From Streptomyces sp. NRRL B-24484 (GTDB lineage: Bacteria; Actinomycetota; Actinomycetes; Streptomycetales; Streptomycetaceae): a stretch of DNA of 64,000 nt. The stretch is taken from the NCBI RefSeq assembly GCF_000717715.1, contig NZ_JOAI01000050.1:1-64000 (forward strand). Direction: 5' to 3'. Made by a program: the position numbers and the translations under genes. This document shows, in pieces, positions 9,413 through 18,390 of this stretch. How positions within the stretch are numbered: the first letter of the stretch is position 1; every line of letters begins with the position of its first letter. The notes under the pieces are model-generated. The model made no database searches. It worked only from the letters and a program-made list of their open reading frames with translations, and was not told the origin of the DNA.

Positions 9413-10930
9413 TTATCGGTCCCCGAAGATCGTGCGGTGCCAATCCTTGCGGGCCACCGCGGTGGTGTCGTACATGACGTGCTTGACCTGGGTGTACTCG
9501 TCGAGGGAGTACTGCGACATGTCCTTGCCGTAGCCGGAGGCCTTGTATCCGCCGTGCGGCATCTCGCTGATGATCGGGATGTGGTCGTTGACCCAGACGC
9601 AGCCGGCCGCGATCTCGCGGGTGGCGCGCAGCGAGCGGTGGACGTCGCGGGTCCAGGCGGACGCGGCGAGGCCGTAGGGGGTGTCGTTGGCGAGCCGCAG
9701 GCCCTCCTCGTCGCTGTCGAAGGGGAGGACGACGAGGACGGGGCCGAAGATCTCGCCCTGGACGACCTCGCTGTCCTGGGCGGCGCCGGTGATCAGGGTG
9801 GGCAGGTGGTAGGCGCCGAGGGTGAGGTCGGTGCCGTCGTGGCCCTTGGTGCCGGTGCCGCCTCCGGTCACGACGGTGGCGCCGTCGCGGCGGGCGCGCT
9901 CGACGAAGCCGGCGACGCGGTCGCGGTGGGCGAAGGAGACCAGCGGGCCGAGGTCGGTCTGCTGGTTGCGCGGGTCGCCGAGGCGGACGGCGGCGTACAG
10001 GTCGGCGACCCCTGCGACGAAGGCGTCGTAGAGGGGGCGCTGGACGTAGGCGCGGGTGGCGGCGGTGCAGTCCTGGCCGCTGTTGATGAGGGAGGCCGCG
10101 ACCGCGCCGTGCACGGCGGCCTCCAGGTCGGCGTCGTCGAAGACCACGAACGGGGCCTTGCCGCCGAGTTCGAGGTGGGTGCGCTTGACGGTGGCGGTGG
10201 CGAGTTCGGCGACCCGCTTGCCGACGGCGGTGGAGCCGGTGAAGGACACCATCGACACGGCGGGGTGGGAGACGAGGTGCTCGCCGGCGGTGCGGCCGGC
10301 GCCGGTGATGACGTTGACGACGCCGTCGGGGATGCCGGCCTCGGTGCACGCGGCGGCGAACATCAGCGAGGTGAGCGGGGTGAGCTCGGCGGGCTTGAGG
10401 ACGATGGTGTTGCCGGCGGCGACGGCCGGGAGGATCTTCCAGGCGGCCATCTGCAGGGGGTAGTTCCACGGCGAGATCGAGCCGACCACGCCGATCGCCT
10501 CGCGGCGCACGTACGAGGTGTGGTCGCCGGAGTACTCGCCGGCGCCCTTGCCCTCCAGGTTGCGGGCGGCGCCGGCGAAGAACGCGGTGTTGTCGATGGT
10601 GCCGGGGACGTCGAACCCGGTGGAGAGCTTGATCGGCTTGCCGGTCTGCGCGGTCTCGACGCGGGCGAACTCCTCGGCGTGCTCGGTGAGGACGGCGGCC
10701 AGCCGGTTGAGGGCCTCGGCGCGGGCGCCGGGGGTGGCCCGGGACCATTCGGGCAGGGCGGCGCGGGCCGCGTCGACCGCGGCGTCGACGTCGGCGGGGG
10801 ACGCCAGGACGACCTCCTCCACGGTGCTGCCGTCGGCCGGGTTGACCACCCGGAACCGCTCGTCGCCGCTCCCCCGGACCACCCGCCCGGCGATGTGCTG
10901 CGCGCCGGCGCCGAAGCTGGTCAGGTCCAT
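9413..10930 (-). CDS. Aldehyde dehydrogenase, probable gamma-aminobutyraldehyde dehydrogenase
   Basis: A 505-residue NAD(P)-dependent aldehyde dehydrogenase. The cofactor-site SPWNYPLQ, general base in HLELGGKAP and catalytic Cys288 in GQDCTAAT are intact. The ATG has GGAGG seven bases upstream, and an upstream extension of 23 codons lacks such a site. It is the first gene of the operon that continues with potD, potA, potB, potC and the FAD oxidase, so its likely job is oxidising 4-aminobutyraldehyde (from putrescine) to GABA. It resembles the aldehyde dehydrogenase at 14613-16058 closely enough in motifs to be a paralogue. Betaine-aldehyde dehydrogenase activity is the main alternative. Confidence 0.88.
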   Translation of the reverse strand: MDLTSFGAGAQHIAGRVVRGSGDERFRVVNPADGSTVEEVVLASPADVDAAVDAARAALPEWSRATPGARAEALNRLAAVLTEHAEEFARVETAQTGKPIKLSTGFDVPGTIDNTAFFAGAARNLEGKGAGEYSGDHTSYVRREAIGVVGSISPWNYPLQMAAWKILPAVAAGNTIVLKPAELTPLTSLMFAAACTEAGIPDGVVNVITGAGRTAGEHLVSHPAVSMVSFTGSTAVGKRVAELATATVKRTHLELGGKAPFVVFDDADLEAAVHGAVAASLINSGQDCTAATRAYVQRPLYDAFVAGVADLYAAVRLGDPRNQQTDLGPLVSFAHRDRVAGFVERARRDGATVVTGGGTGTKGHDGTDLTLGAYHLPTLITGAAQDSEVVQGEIFGPVLVVLPFDSDEEGLRLANDTPYGLAASAWTRDVHRSLRATREIAAGCVWVNDHIPIISEMPHGGYKASGYGKDMSQYSLDEYTQVKHVMYDTTAVARKDWHRTIFGDR

Positions 10931-11361
10931 CTGCTGTCCTCCATGTGCCCGGTGGTTCGGCTTCCGCGCTCCGGGGCGCGGAACCCGCTGCACGCCCATG
11001 CTTCCTCGGCGGTGCGGCGATGCCCGTACGCCATGGCCGGAGACTGGTCCAGTCGCCGCATAGCAGACGGAGAGATCCGAAGCGGTGGTTCACCGGGATT
11101 GCGCGATCCTGACAGGCCCAGTTTTCTTCCACAAGGGATTCCGCTGTTGCCTTCTGGTTACGCTGCGGATTCCGCTGCCGCGTCCCGGTTTTCGCCACTT
11201 CCGATGGCCTGACCATGCCGTCTCGGGCGATCGGGTGACAAGGGTCACTCCGACAGGCCCGGCGCCAAGGGGTTTACAGGGTGCAAGGCCGCGCGGCGGG
11301 TGGGCGGGCACCGGGCCGAGGGAAGATTTCCCTGACACCCCTGATCAGCTGGAGGCCCGCG
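10931..11361. promoter_or_regulatory. Divergent promoter region with two palindromes (operator candidates)
   Basis: 431 bases between the minus-strand polyamine operon and the plus-strand PucR gene. Two perfect short palindromes stand out: GACTGGTCCAGTC at 11042-11054 and GTGACAAGGGTCAC at 11235-11248. Both are plausible operators for the adjacent PucR regulator or the nearby Lrp regulator. That is inference from position; no binding motif is known to me for this PucR. Confidence 0.5.
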
Positions 11362-13017
11362 ATGCTCCCCACCGTCGCCCGGGTGCTGGACCTGGACGTG
11401 ATGCGGCGCGGGCTGCCCCACGTGGTGGCCGGTGCGGACCACCTGGAACGGCCCGTCCGCTGGGTCCACGTGAGCGAGCTCCCGGACGTCGCCGGCGTCC
11501 TGCAGGGCGGCGAGCTGGTGCTCACCACCGGCATCGCCCTGCCCGAGCAGCGCGAGGGCCTGGCCCGCTACGTCCACGACCTCGCCGACGTCGGCGCCGC
11601 GGGGCTGGTCGTCGAGTTCGGCCGGCGCTACTTCGACTCGCTGCCGCGCGCCCTGGTCAACGCGGCCGAGCAGCGCGGCCTGCCGCTGGTCGCGCTCCGC
11701 CGCGAGCTGCGCTTCGTCGCCGTCACCGAGGCGGTGCACGCGCTGGTGGTCAACGCCCAGCTGGAGCAGCTGCGCACCTCCGAGGCGGTGCACCAGGTCT
11801 TCAACGAGCTGGCGGTGGAGGGCGCCGAGCCCGGCGAGGTGGTGCGGCAGGTGGCGCAGCTGGCCGGTGCGCCGGTGGTACTGGAGAACCTGGCGCACCA
11901 GGTGCTGGCGCACGAGAGTGCCGGCCGGCCGGAGGCCGAGCTGCTGGAGGGCTGGGAGGCGCGTTCGCGCGGGGTCCGCCCGCCCGGCCGCACCGGGCAC
12001 GACCCGCGCAGCGGCTGGCTGGTCACCGCGGTCGGCGCGCGCGGCCAGGACTGGGGACGGCTGGTGCTGATCGGCGGGCCGGGCGCGCTGCCGGAGGGCA
12101 CCGCGCACCCGCACGCGATGATGCTGGAGCGCGGCGCGGCGACGCTTGCGCTGAACCGGCTGGTGGTGCGCGACCGGGAGAGCCTTGAGCGGCAGACCCA
12201 CCGCACGCTGCTGTCGGGCATCCTCACGCACGCCCTGACCGTCAGTGAGGTGGCGCTGCGGGCCCAGGCGCTGGGGGTACCGCTGGAGGGCCGGCGGCTG
12301 GTGGGCGTGGTGCTGCGGCAGCGCCGCGGGGCGGTGCCGGCCGCGCTGGAGGCGCAGGCCCGGCTGCGGGACTTCACCGAGCTGGCGGCGACGGCGATCC
12401 GCGGCTGCCGGCTGTCGGCGCTGGTCGGTGCGCTGGACGACGAGGGCGTCGGGATGCTGATCGCGCTCGGCTCGCAGCAGGACGAGCACACGGCGCTGGA
12501 GGCGTTCGCGGCGGCGCTGCGCAAGCTGGTGGCGGACGGTGCGCGGGACGCGTCGGCGCCGCCGCCGGAGCCGGTGGTGGCGGTGGGCTCCTCGGTGGGG
12601 TCGGTGCGCGACGCCCGGCGCACCCTGCTGGAGGCGACCCAGGTCGCGGACGCGGCGCTGCACGACGCGCCGGGCGGCCGGGCGGCCGCCTACTACCGGC
12701 TGCCGGACGTCCGGCTGCGCGGTCTGCTGCACCTGCTGCGCGACGACGAGCGGCTGCAGACGTACGTGGAGCGGGAGCTGGGGCCGCTGCTGGCGTACGA
12801 CGCGGAGCACGGCGGGCAGTTGGTGCGGATGCTGCGGATCTACCTGGAGCAGGGCCGCAACAAGTCGGCGGCGGCGGACGCGGCGCACCTGTCCCGTCCG
12901 TCGTTCTACGACCGGCTGCACAAGGTGGAGCGGATCCTCGGGGTGGACCTGGACCAGGTGGAGTCCTGCCTGTCGCTGCACGTGGCGCTGCTGGCGCTGG
13001 ACGCGGTGCGCCGATGA
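11362..13017 (+). CDS. PucR-family transcriptional regulator
   Basis: A 551-residue regulator with the usual PucR layout: an N-terminal PucR-type ligand domain (about residues 10-130, with WVHVSELPDVAGVLQGGELV), a GAF-like/GGDEF-like middle and a C-terminal helix-turn-helix (YLEQGRNKSAAADAAHLSRP and on to RILGVDL). The ATG has GGAGG six bases upstream. It is transcribed away from the aldehyde dehydrogenase-potDABC-oxidase operon, and relatives of this type in Streptomyces lie beside polyamine or amino-acid catabolic genes, so control of that operon is likely. Whether it activates or represses cannot be seen. Confidence 0.9.
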   Translation: MLPTVARVLDLDVMRRGLPHVVAGADHLERPVRWVHVSELPDVAGVLQGGELVLTTGIALPEQREGLARYVHDLADVGAAGLVVEFGRRYFDSLPRALVNAAEQRGLPLVALRRELRFVAVTEAVHALVVNAQLEQLRTSEAVHQVFNELAVEGAEPGEVVRQVAQLAGAPVVLENLAHQVLAHESAGRPEAELLEGWEARSRGVRPPGRTGHDPRSGWLVTAVGARGQDWGRLVLIGGPGALPEGTAHPHAMMLERGAATLALNRLVVRDRESLERQTHRTLLSGILTHALTVSEVALRAQALGVPLEGRRLVGVVLRQRRGAVPAALEAQARLRDFTELAATAIRGCRLSALVGALDDEGVGMLIALGSQQDEHTALEAFAAALRKLVADGARDASAPPPEPVVAVGSSVGSVRDARRTLLEATQVADAALHDAPGGRAAAYYRLPDVRLRGLLHLLRDDERLQTYVERELGPLLAYDAEHGGQLVRMLRIYLEQGRNKSAAADAAHLSRPSFYDRLHKVERILGVDLDQVESCLSLHVALLALDAVRR

Positions 13018-13048
13018 GCGCCTGCGGGCACAGGGGAATCCGGGCGTG

Positions 13049-13088
13049 CGGGAGCGGCCCCGGCGCGGTCGCCCCGGGGCCGCTCCCG
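13049..13088. terminator. Bidirectional terminator between convergent genes
   Basis: A 14-bp perfect stem (13049-13062 with 13075-13088) in the 79-base gap between the PucR gene and the convergent aminotransferase gene. It can serve both strands. Confidence 0.8.
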
Positions 13089-13096
13089 TCGGCGCG

Positions 13097-14455
13097 TCAG
13101 ACGGTGTGCGCGTCGGTGAGGGTGAGCACCTCGTCCAGGATCGCGAGGCCGGCCTTGGCCTCCTCCGCGCTGACGGTGCACGGCGGCACCACGTGGAAGC
13201 GGTTCATGTTGACGAAGGGCCACAGGCCGCGCTGCTTGCAGGCGGCGGCCAGCTCGGCCATCGGCGCGTTGGCCGGTCCGGCCGCGTTGTAGGGCACCAG
13301 CGGCTCGCGGGTCTCGCGGTCCTTGACCAGGTCGAGGGCCCAGAAGACGCCGAGGCCGCGGACCTCGCCGATCGAGGGGTGGCGCTCGGCGAGCTCGCGC
13401 AGGCCGGGGCCGATCACGGTCTCGCCGATCCGCTTGGCGTTCTCGACGATGCCCTCCTCCGCCATCGCGTTGAGGGTGGCGACGGCCGAGGCGCAGGCCA
13501 GCGGGTGGCCGGAGTAGGTGAGGCCGCCGGGGAAGACCCGCTCGTCGAAGGTGGCGGCGATCTCCGGGTTGATGGCGACGCCGCCGAGCGGGACGTAGCC
13601 GGAGTTGACGCCCTTGGCGAAGGTCAGCAGGTCCGGGGTGATGCCCCAGTTGTCGGCGGCGAACCACTCGCCGGTGCGGCCGAAGCCGGCCATCACCTCG
13701 TCGAGGATGAAGACGATGCCGTAGCGGTCGCAGATCTCCCGGACGCCCTGCAGGTAGCCGGCCGGCGGGATCAGCACGCCGGCGGTGCCGACGACCGTCT
13801 CCAGGATGATCGCGGCGACGGTGGCCGGGCCCTCGAAGGCGATGACCTGCTCCAGGTGGGCGAGCGCGCGCTCGCACTCCTGCGCCTCGTTCTCGGCGTG
13901 GAAGACCGAGCGGTAGGCGTAGGGGCCCCAGAAGTGGACGATGCCGGAGACGCCGGTCTCGTTGGCCCAGCGGCGGGGGTCGCCGGTCAGCGCGATGGCG
14001 TTGGCGGTGGCGCCGTGGTACGAGCGGTAGGTGGAGAGCACCTTCTGCCGGCCGGTGTGCAGGCGGGCCATCCGGATCGCGTTCTCGTTGGCCTCGGCGC
14101 CGCCGTTGGTGAAGAAGATCTTGTTCAGCTCGCCGGGGGTGCGCTCGGCGATCAGCCGGGCGGCCTCGCTGCGCGGCTCGACGGCGAAGCCGGGCGCGAT
14201 GGTGCAGAGCTTGGCCGCCTGCTCCTGGATCGCGGCGACGACCTTCGGGTGCTGGTGGCCGATGTTGGTGTTCACCAGCTGGGAGGAGAAGTCGAGGTAG
14301 CGGTTGCCCTCGTAGTCCCAGAAGTAGGAACCCTCGGCGCCGGCCACCGCGAGGGGGTCGATCAGCGCCTGGGCGGACCACGAGTGGAAGACGTGCGCGC
14401 GGTCGGCGGCCTTGACGGCCTGGCCTGCGGCTGAGTCAGCGGTGGGGATGCTCAT
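13097..14455 (-). CDS. Class III PLP-dependent aminotransferase
   Basis: A 452-residue omega-amino acid or diamine aminotransferase. TNGGAEANENAIRMAR binds the cofactor phosphate, ILDEVMAGFGRTG holds the Asp that contacts the pyridine nitrogen, and the Schiff-base lysine is Lys281 in FAKGVNSGYVPLGG. It probably transfers the amino group from putrescine, GABA or beta-alanine to pyruvate or 2-oxoglutarate. It lies convergent with PucR and downstream of the second aldehyde dehydrogenase on the same strand, but a strong terminator (14555-14595) separates them. Substrate choice between diamine and GABA is not determined by the sequence. Confidence 0.88.
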   Translation of the reverse strand: MSIPTADSAAGQAVKAADRAHVFHSWSAQALIDPLAVAGAEGSYFWDYEGNRYLDFSSQLVNTNIGHQHPKVVAAIQEQAAKLCTIAPGFAVEPRSEAARLIAERTPGELNKIFFTNGGAEANENAIRMARLHTGRQKVLSTYRSYHGATANAIALTGDPRRWANETGVSGIVHFWGPYAYRSVFHAENEAQECERALAHLEQVIAFEGPATVAAIILETVVGTAGVLIPPAGYLQGVREICDRYGIVFILDEVMAGFGRTGEWFAADNWGITPDLLTFAKGVNSGYVPLGGVAINPEIAATFDERVFPGGLTYSGHPLACASAVATLNAMAEEGIVENAKRIGETVIGPGLRELAERHPSIGEVRGLGVFWALDLVKDRETREPLVPYNAAGPANAPMAELAAACKQRGLWPFVNMNRFHVVPPCTVSAEEAKAGLAILDEVLTLTDAHTV

Positions 14456-14554
14456 GCGGCCAGCCTAGGGAGCACGGGGGCCGCGAGGCAGTTGCACCAT
14501 GTCACCCGATCGGCGCGTCGCCGTGACAGGGTGGCAAGCGCCGCCGGAACGCGC

Positions 14555-14595
14555 GGGGCGCGGGGGTCCGCAGCGTGTGCGGCCCCCCGCGCCCC
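14555..14595 (-). terminator. Terminator after second aldehyde dehydrogenase
   Basis: An 18-bp GC-rich stem with a single mismatch (14555-14572 and 14578-14595), 18 bases after the stop of the gene ending at 14613. It separates that gene from the aminotransferase further along the minus strand. Confidence 0.8.
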
Positions 14596-14612
14596 GGCGG
14601 GGTTCACCCGGT

Positions 14613-16058
14613 TCAGATCGCGGTCATGACGTGCTTGACGCGGGTGTAGTCCTCGAAGCCGTAGGAGGACAGGTCCTTGCCGTAGCCGGACTTCTTGAAG
14701 CCGCCGTGCGGCATCTCGGCGACCAGCGGGATGTGGGTGTTGATCCAGACGCAGCCGAAGTCCAGGCGGCGGGACATCCGCATGGCGCGGGCGTGGTCCT
14801 TCGTCCAGACGGAGGAGGCGAGGGCGTACTCGACACCGTTGGCGTAGCCGACGGCCTGGTCCTCGTCGGTGAACTTCTGCACGGTGATGACCGGGCCGAA
14901 GACCTCGCGCTGGATGATCTCGTCGTCCTGCTGCAGGCCGGAGACGACGGTCGGGGCGTAGAAGTAGCCCTTGTCGCCGACCCGGTGGCCGCCGGCCTCG
15001 ACCTTGGCGTGCCCGGGCAGGCGGTCGATGAAGCCGGCGACCTGGGCGAGCTGGTTGGCGTTGTTCAGCGGGCCGTAGAGGACGTCCTCGTCGTCGACGC
15101 CGCCGGTCTTGGTGTCGGCGGCGGCCTTGGCGAGGGCCTCGACGAAGGCGTCGTGGATGGACTCGTGCACCAGGACGCGGGTGGCGGCGGTGCAGTCCTG
15201 GCCGGCGTTGAAGAAGCCGGCGACGGAGATGCCCTCCACGGCCTCGGCGATGTCGGCGTCCTCGAAGACGACGACCGGGGCCTTGCCGCCGAGCTCCAGG
15301 TGGACGCGCTTGACGTCCTTGGAGGCGGACTCGGCGACCTGGATGCCGGCGCGGACGGAGCCGGTGATGGAGGCCATCGCCGGGGTGGGGTGCTCGACCA
15401 TCAGCTTGCCGGTCTCGCGGTCGCCGCAGATGACGTTGAAGACGCCGGCCGGCAGCTCCATGTCCTTGAGGATGCCGCCGATGATCCCGGCGAGCAGGAC
15501 GGTGGAGGCCGGGGTGGTGTCCGAGGGCTTGAGGACGACGGTGTTGCCCGCGGCGATGGCCGGGGCGAACTTCCAGACCGCCATCATCATCGGGTAGTTC
15601 CAGGGCGCGACCTGGGCGCAGACGCCGACCGGCTCGCGGCGGACGATCGAGGTCATGCCGTCCATGTACTCGCCCGCGGCCTTGCCCTCCAGCAGGCGGG
15701 CGGCGCCGGCGAAGAAGCGGATCTGGTCGACCATCGGGCCGATCTCCTCGGAGAGGGTCAGCCCGCGCGGCTTGCCGGTGTTGCGGCACTCGGCGTCGAC
15801 GATCTCGTCGGCCCGGTTCTCCACCGCGTCGGCGATCTTCAGCAGGAGCTTCTGGCGGGTCGAGGGGGTCGCGTCCCGCCACACCGGGAAGGCCTCGGCG
15901 GCGGCGGCCATCGCAGCGTCGACGTCGGCAGCACCGGAGAGCGGGGAGGTCGCGTACACCTCGCCGGTCGTCGGGTCGATCACGTCCAGCGTGCGGCCGT
16001 CCGCCGCATCGACGAACTCGCCGTTGATGTAGTTGCGCAGCGTACGAAGGTCGCTCAC
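14613..16058 (-). CDS. Aldehyde dehydrogenase (gamma-aminobutyraldehyde / succinate-semialdehyde type)
   Basis: A 481-residue NAD(P)-dependent aldehyde dehydrogenase with APWNYPMM, HLELGGKAP and catalytic Cys289 in GQDCTAAT. It shares the EMPHGG(F/Y)K(K/A)SGYGKDL-type C-terminal motif with the aldehyde dehydrogenase at 9413-10930, so the two are paralogues. The GTG start has GAGGAG just upstream, and upstream in-frame sequence lacks a site. It is divergent from the Lrp-aminotransferase pair across a 267-base AT-richer promoter region, which suggests control by that Lrp regulator. It probably oxidises aminobutyraldehyde or a related semialdehyde. Confidence 0.88.
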   Translation of the reverse strand: MSDLRTLRNYINGEFVDAADGRTLDVIDPTTGEVYATSPLSGAADVDAAMAAAAEAFPVWRDATPSTRQKLLLKIADAVENRADEIVDAECRNTGKPRGLTLSEEIGPMVDQIRFFAGAARLLEGKAAGEYMDGMTSIVRREPVGVCAQVAPWNYPMMMAVWKFAPAIAAGNTVVLKPSDTTPASTVLLAGIIGGILKDMELPAGVFNVICGDRETGKLMVEHPTPAMASITGSVRAGIQVAESASKDVKRVHLELGGKAPVVVFEDADIAEAVEGISVAGFFNAGQDCTAATRVLVHESIHDAFVEALAKAAADTKTGGVDDEDVLYGPLNNANQLAQVAGFIDRLPGHAKVEAGGHRVGDKGYFYAPTVVSGLQQDDEIIQREVFGPVITVQKFTDEDQAVGYANGVEYALASSVWTKDHARAMRMSRRLDFGCVWINTHIPLVAEMPHGGFKKSGYGKDLSSYGFEDYTRVKHVMTAI

Positions 16059-16325
16059 GGGTCTCTCCTCGGTCTGGGCCTGCGGCGTTGCAGAATCCGG
16101 CGCCAGGGTACCTCCGGCGCACGGCTGGCCGGGTCGGACCGGCCGCGGTCCACTGGGGGTGTGCGCACGCCTGCGTGTGTACGTGGCCCAGGCTACCCAA
16201 TGACCGACGGTATCGGCAGGTCGCATCCTCGAACGCAACGCAATCCGCATGCAATTTTGGAAACAGCGACGAAATCAGCAACACGATGGCTTGCGCGCCG
16301 CGCGGCGATCGTGCACAGTGGCGAC
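16059..16325. promoter_or_regulatory. Divergent promoter region with AT-richer core
   Basis: Separates the aldehyde dehydrogenase (minus) from the Lrp regulator (plus). Bases 16225-16290 are clearly AT-richer than the surroundings, with runs such as GCAATTTTGGAAAC and GACGAAATCAGCAAC, a likely binding region for the adjacent Lrp/AsnC protein. The binding is inferred. Confidence 0.45.
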
Positions 16326-16799
16326 GTGGCCAACCGCGACCGGAACGCCAGCGTTCCCCTCGACGCCGCCTCCAAGGCGATCATCGAACAGCTCCAGGAG
16401 GACGGGCGCCGCCCGTACGCCGCCATCGGCAAGGCCGTCGGCCTGTCGGAGGCCGCCGTACGGCAACGCGTCCAGAAGCTGCTCGACCAGGGCGTGATGC
16501 AGATCGTTGCCGTCACCGACCCCCTCACCGTCGGCTTCACCCGGCAGGCGATGGTGGGGATCCGGGTGGAGGGCGACATCGAACCGGTCGCGGACGCGCT
16601 CGCAGCCTTCGACGAGGTCGACTACGTCGTCTGCACCGCAGGCTCGTTCGACCTGCTGGCCGAGCTGGTGTGCGAGGACGACGAGCACCTGCTCGAAATG
16701 ATCAACAAGCGCATCCGCGCGCTTCCCGGCGTGCGGAGCACCGAGAGCTTCGTTTATCTGAAGCTCCGGAAACAGACCTACACCTGGGGCACCAGATGA
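16326..16799 (+). CDS. Lrp/AsnC-family transcriptional regulator
   Basis: A 157-residue feast/famine regulator. The N-terminal helix-turn-helix spans about residues 12-60 (ASKAIIEQLQEDGRRPYAAI, then GLSEAAVRQRVQ) and the C-terminal RAM ligand-binding and oligomerisation domain about 70-145. The GTG at 16326 is preferred; another in-frame GTG lies five codons upstream without a better site. Its stop overlaps the aminotransferase start (ATGA), so regulator and enzyme are translationally coupled. It is likely to regulate this pair and the divergent aldehyde dehydrogenase in response to an amino acid or GABA-like ligand. Confidence 0.92.
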   Translation: MANRDRNASVPLDAASKAIIEQLQEDGRRPYAAIGKAVGLSEAAVRQRVQKLLDQGVMQIVAVTDPLTVGFTRQAMVGIRVEGDIEPVADALAAFDEVDYVVCTAGSFDLLAELVCEDDEHLLEMINKRIRALPGVRSTESFVYLKLRKQTYTWGTR

Positions 16800-18190
16800 C
16801 AGCCGACCCGGCGCAGAAGGACCTTTCCAAGACCGCCTACGACCACCTGTGGATGCACTTCACCCGCATGTCGTCGTACGAGAACTCCCCCGTCCCCACC
16901 ATCGTGCGCGGTGAGGGCACCTACGTCTGGGACGACAAGGGCAGGAAGTACCTCGACGGCCTCGCCGGCCTGTTCGTGGTCCAGGCCGGCCACGGCCGCG
17001 AGGAGCTCGCCGAGGCGGCTGCCAAGCAGGCCAAGGAGCTCGCCTTCTTCCCGGTCTGGAGCTACGCCCACCCGAAGGCCGTCGAGCTCGCCGAGCGCCT
17101 GGCGAACTACGCCCCGGGCGACCTGAACAAGGTGTTCTTCTCGACCGGTGGCGGCGAGGCGGTCGAGACCGCCTGGAAGCTGGCCAAGCAGTACTTCAAG
17201 CTGACCGGCAAGCCGACCAAGTACAAGGTCATCTCCCGGGCCGTCGCCTACCACGGCACCCCCCAGGGCGCCCTGTCGATCACCGGCCTGCCGGGTCTGA
17301 AGGCCCCGTTCGAGCCGCTGGTGCCCGGCACCCACAAGGCCCCCAACACCAACATCTACCGCGCCCCCGAGTACCTGCAGGGCCCGGACGGCACCGTCGA
17401 CCCGGAGGCCTACGGCCGCTGGTGCGCCGACCAGGTCGAGCAGGCCATCCTCTTCGAGGGTGCGGACACCGTCGCCGCCGTCTTCGTCGAGCCGGTGCAG
17501 AACGCCGGCGGCTGCTTCCCGCCGCCGCCCGGGTACTTCCAGCGCCTGCGCGAGATCTGCGACCGGCACGACGTGCTGCTCGTCTCGGACGAGGTCATCT
17601 GCGCCTTCGGCCGCCTCGGCACCATGTTCGGCGCCGACAAGTTCGGCTACCAGCCCGACATGATCACCTGCGCCAAGGGCATGACCTCGGGCTACTCCCC
17701 GATCGGCGCCACGATCATCTCGGACCGCATCGCCGAGCCGTTCTACAAGGGCGACAACACCTTCCTGCACGGCTACACCTTCGGCGGCCACCCGGTGTCC
17801 TCCGCGGTGGCGCTGGCCAACCTCGACATCTTCGAGCGCGAGGGCCTCAACCAGCACGTGCTCGACAACGAGTCGCGCTTCCTGGGCACCCTCGACAAGC
17901 TGCGCGACCTGCCGATCGTCGGCGACGTCCGCGGCAACGGGTACTTCTACGGCATCGAGCTCGTGAAGGACAAGGTCACCAAGGAGTCGTTCAACGACGA
18001 CGAGGTCGAGCGCATCCTCTACGGCTTCCTGTCGAAGGCGCTCTTCGACAACGGCCTGTACTGCCGCGCCGACGACCGCGGCGACCCGGTCGTCCAGCTG
18101 GCCCCGCCGCTGATCTCCGACCAGTCGACCTTCGACGAGATCGAGCAGATCCTGCGGGTCAGCCTCACCGACGCGTGGGCGAAGATCTGA
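16796..18190 (+). CDS. Class III aminotransferase (putrescine/GABA/beta-alanine:pyruvate type)
   Basis: A 464-residue PLP enzyme. STGGGEAVETAWKLAKQY is the phosphate-binding region, LLVSDEVICAFGRLGTMFG carries the conserved Asp, and Lys294 in CAKGMTSGYSPIGA is the Schiff-base lysine. The ATG overlaps the Lrp stop by four bases. Its N-terminus (DHLWMHFTRM) and overall length match omega-amino acid:pyruvate aminotransferases such as putrescine or GABA transaminases. It is only distantly similar to the other aminotransferase at 13097. Together with the aldehyde dehydrogenases it could take putrescine to succinate semialdehyde. Confidence 0.9.
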   Translation: MTADPAQKDLSKTAYDHLWMHFTRMSSYENSPVPTIVRGEGTYVWDDKGRKYLDGLAGLFVVQAGHGREELAEAAAKQAKELAFFPVWSYAHPKAVELAERLANYAPGDLNKVFFSTGGGEAVETAWKLAKQYFKLTGKPTKYKVISRAVAYHGTPQGALSITGLPGLKAPFEPLVPGTHKAPNTNIYRAPEYLQGPDGTVDPEAYGRWCADQVEQAILFEGADTVAAVFVEPVQNAGGCFPPPPGYFQRLREICDRHDVLLVSDEVICAFGRLGTMFGADKFGYQPDMITCAKGMTSGYSPIGATIISDRIAEPFYKGDNTFLHGYTFGGHPVSSAVALANLDIFEREGLNQHVLDNESRFLGTLDKLRDLPIVGDVRGNGYFYGIELVKDKVTKESFNDDEVERILYGFLSKALFDNGLYCRADDRGDPVVQLAPPLISDQSTFDEIEQILRVSLTDAWAKI

Positions 18191-18210
18191 CCCTCCTCCC
18201 ACCCTCCGCC

Positions 18211-18240
18211 AGGGCGGTCCCGGTCCACCGGGGCCGCCCT
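18211..18240 (+). terminator. Terminator after aminotransferase gene
   Basis: A 13-bp stem with one mismatch (18211-18223 and 18228-18240) and a TCCA loop, 21 bases after the stop. Confidence 0.75.
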
Positions 18241-18390
18241 TCGGCGTGTCGCTCCACCGGACACCGGATCCGACCGCCTGAATCACGGTGATTTGCCCGG
18301 GGATGGGCCAGTGTGCCGCAACCGCACCGCGACCTGTTCGTTCTAATCTGACGACTGTCATAACCCGACAAGCCACCAGGACGGTTCTCC

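Noticed and set aside
14499..16325. Upstream extension of the Lrp frame to base 14499
   Set aside because: It is antisense to the aldehyde dehydrogenase; the real Lrp N-terminus is at the GTG near 16326.
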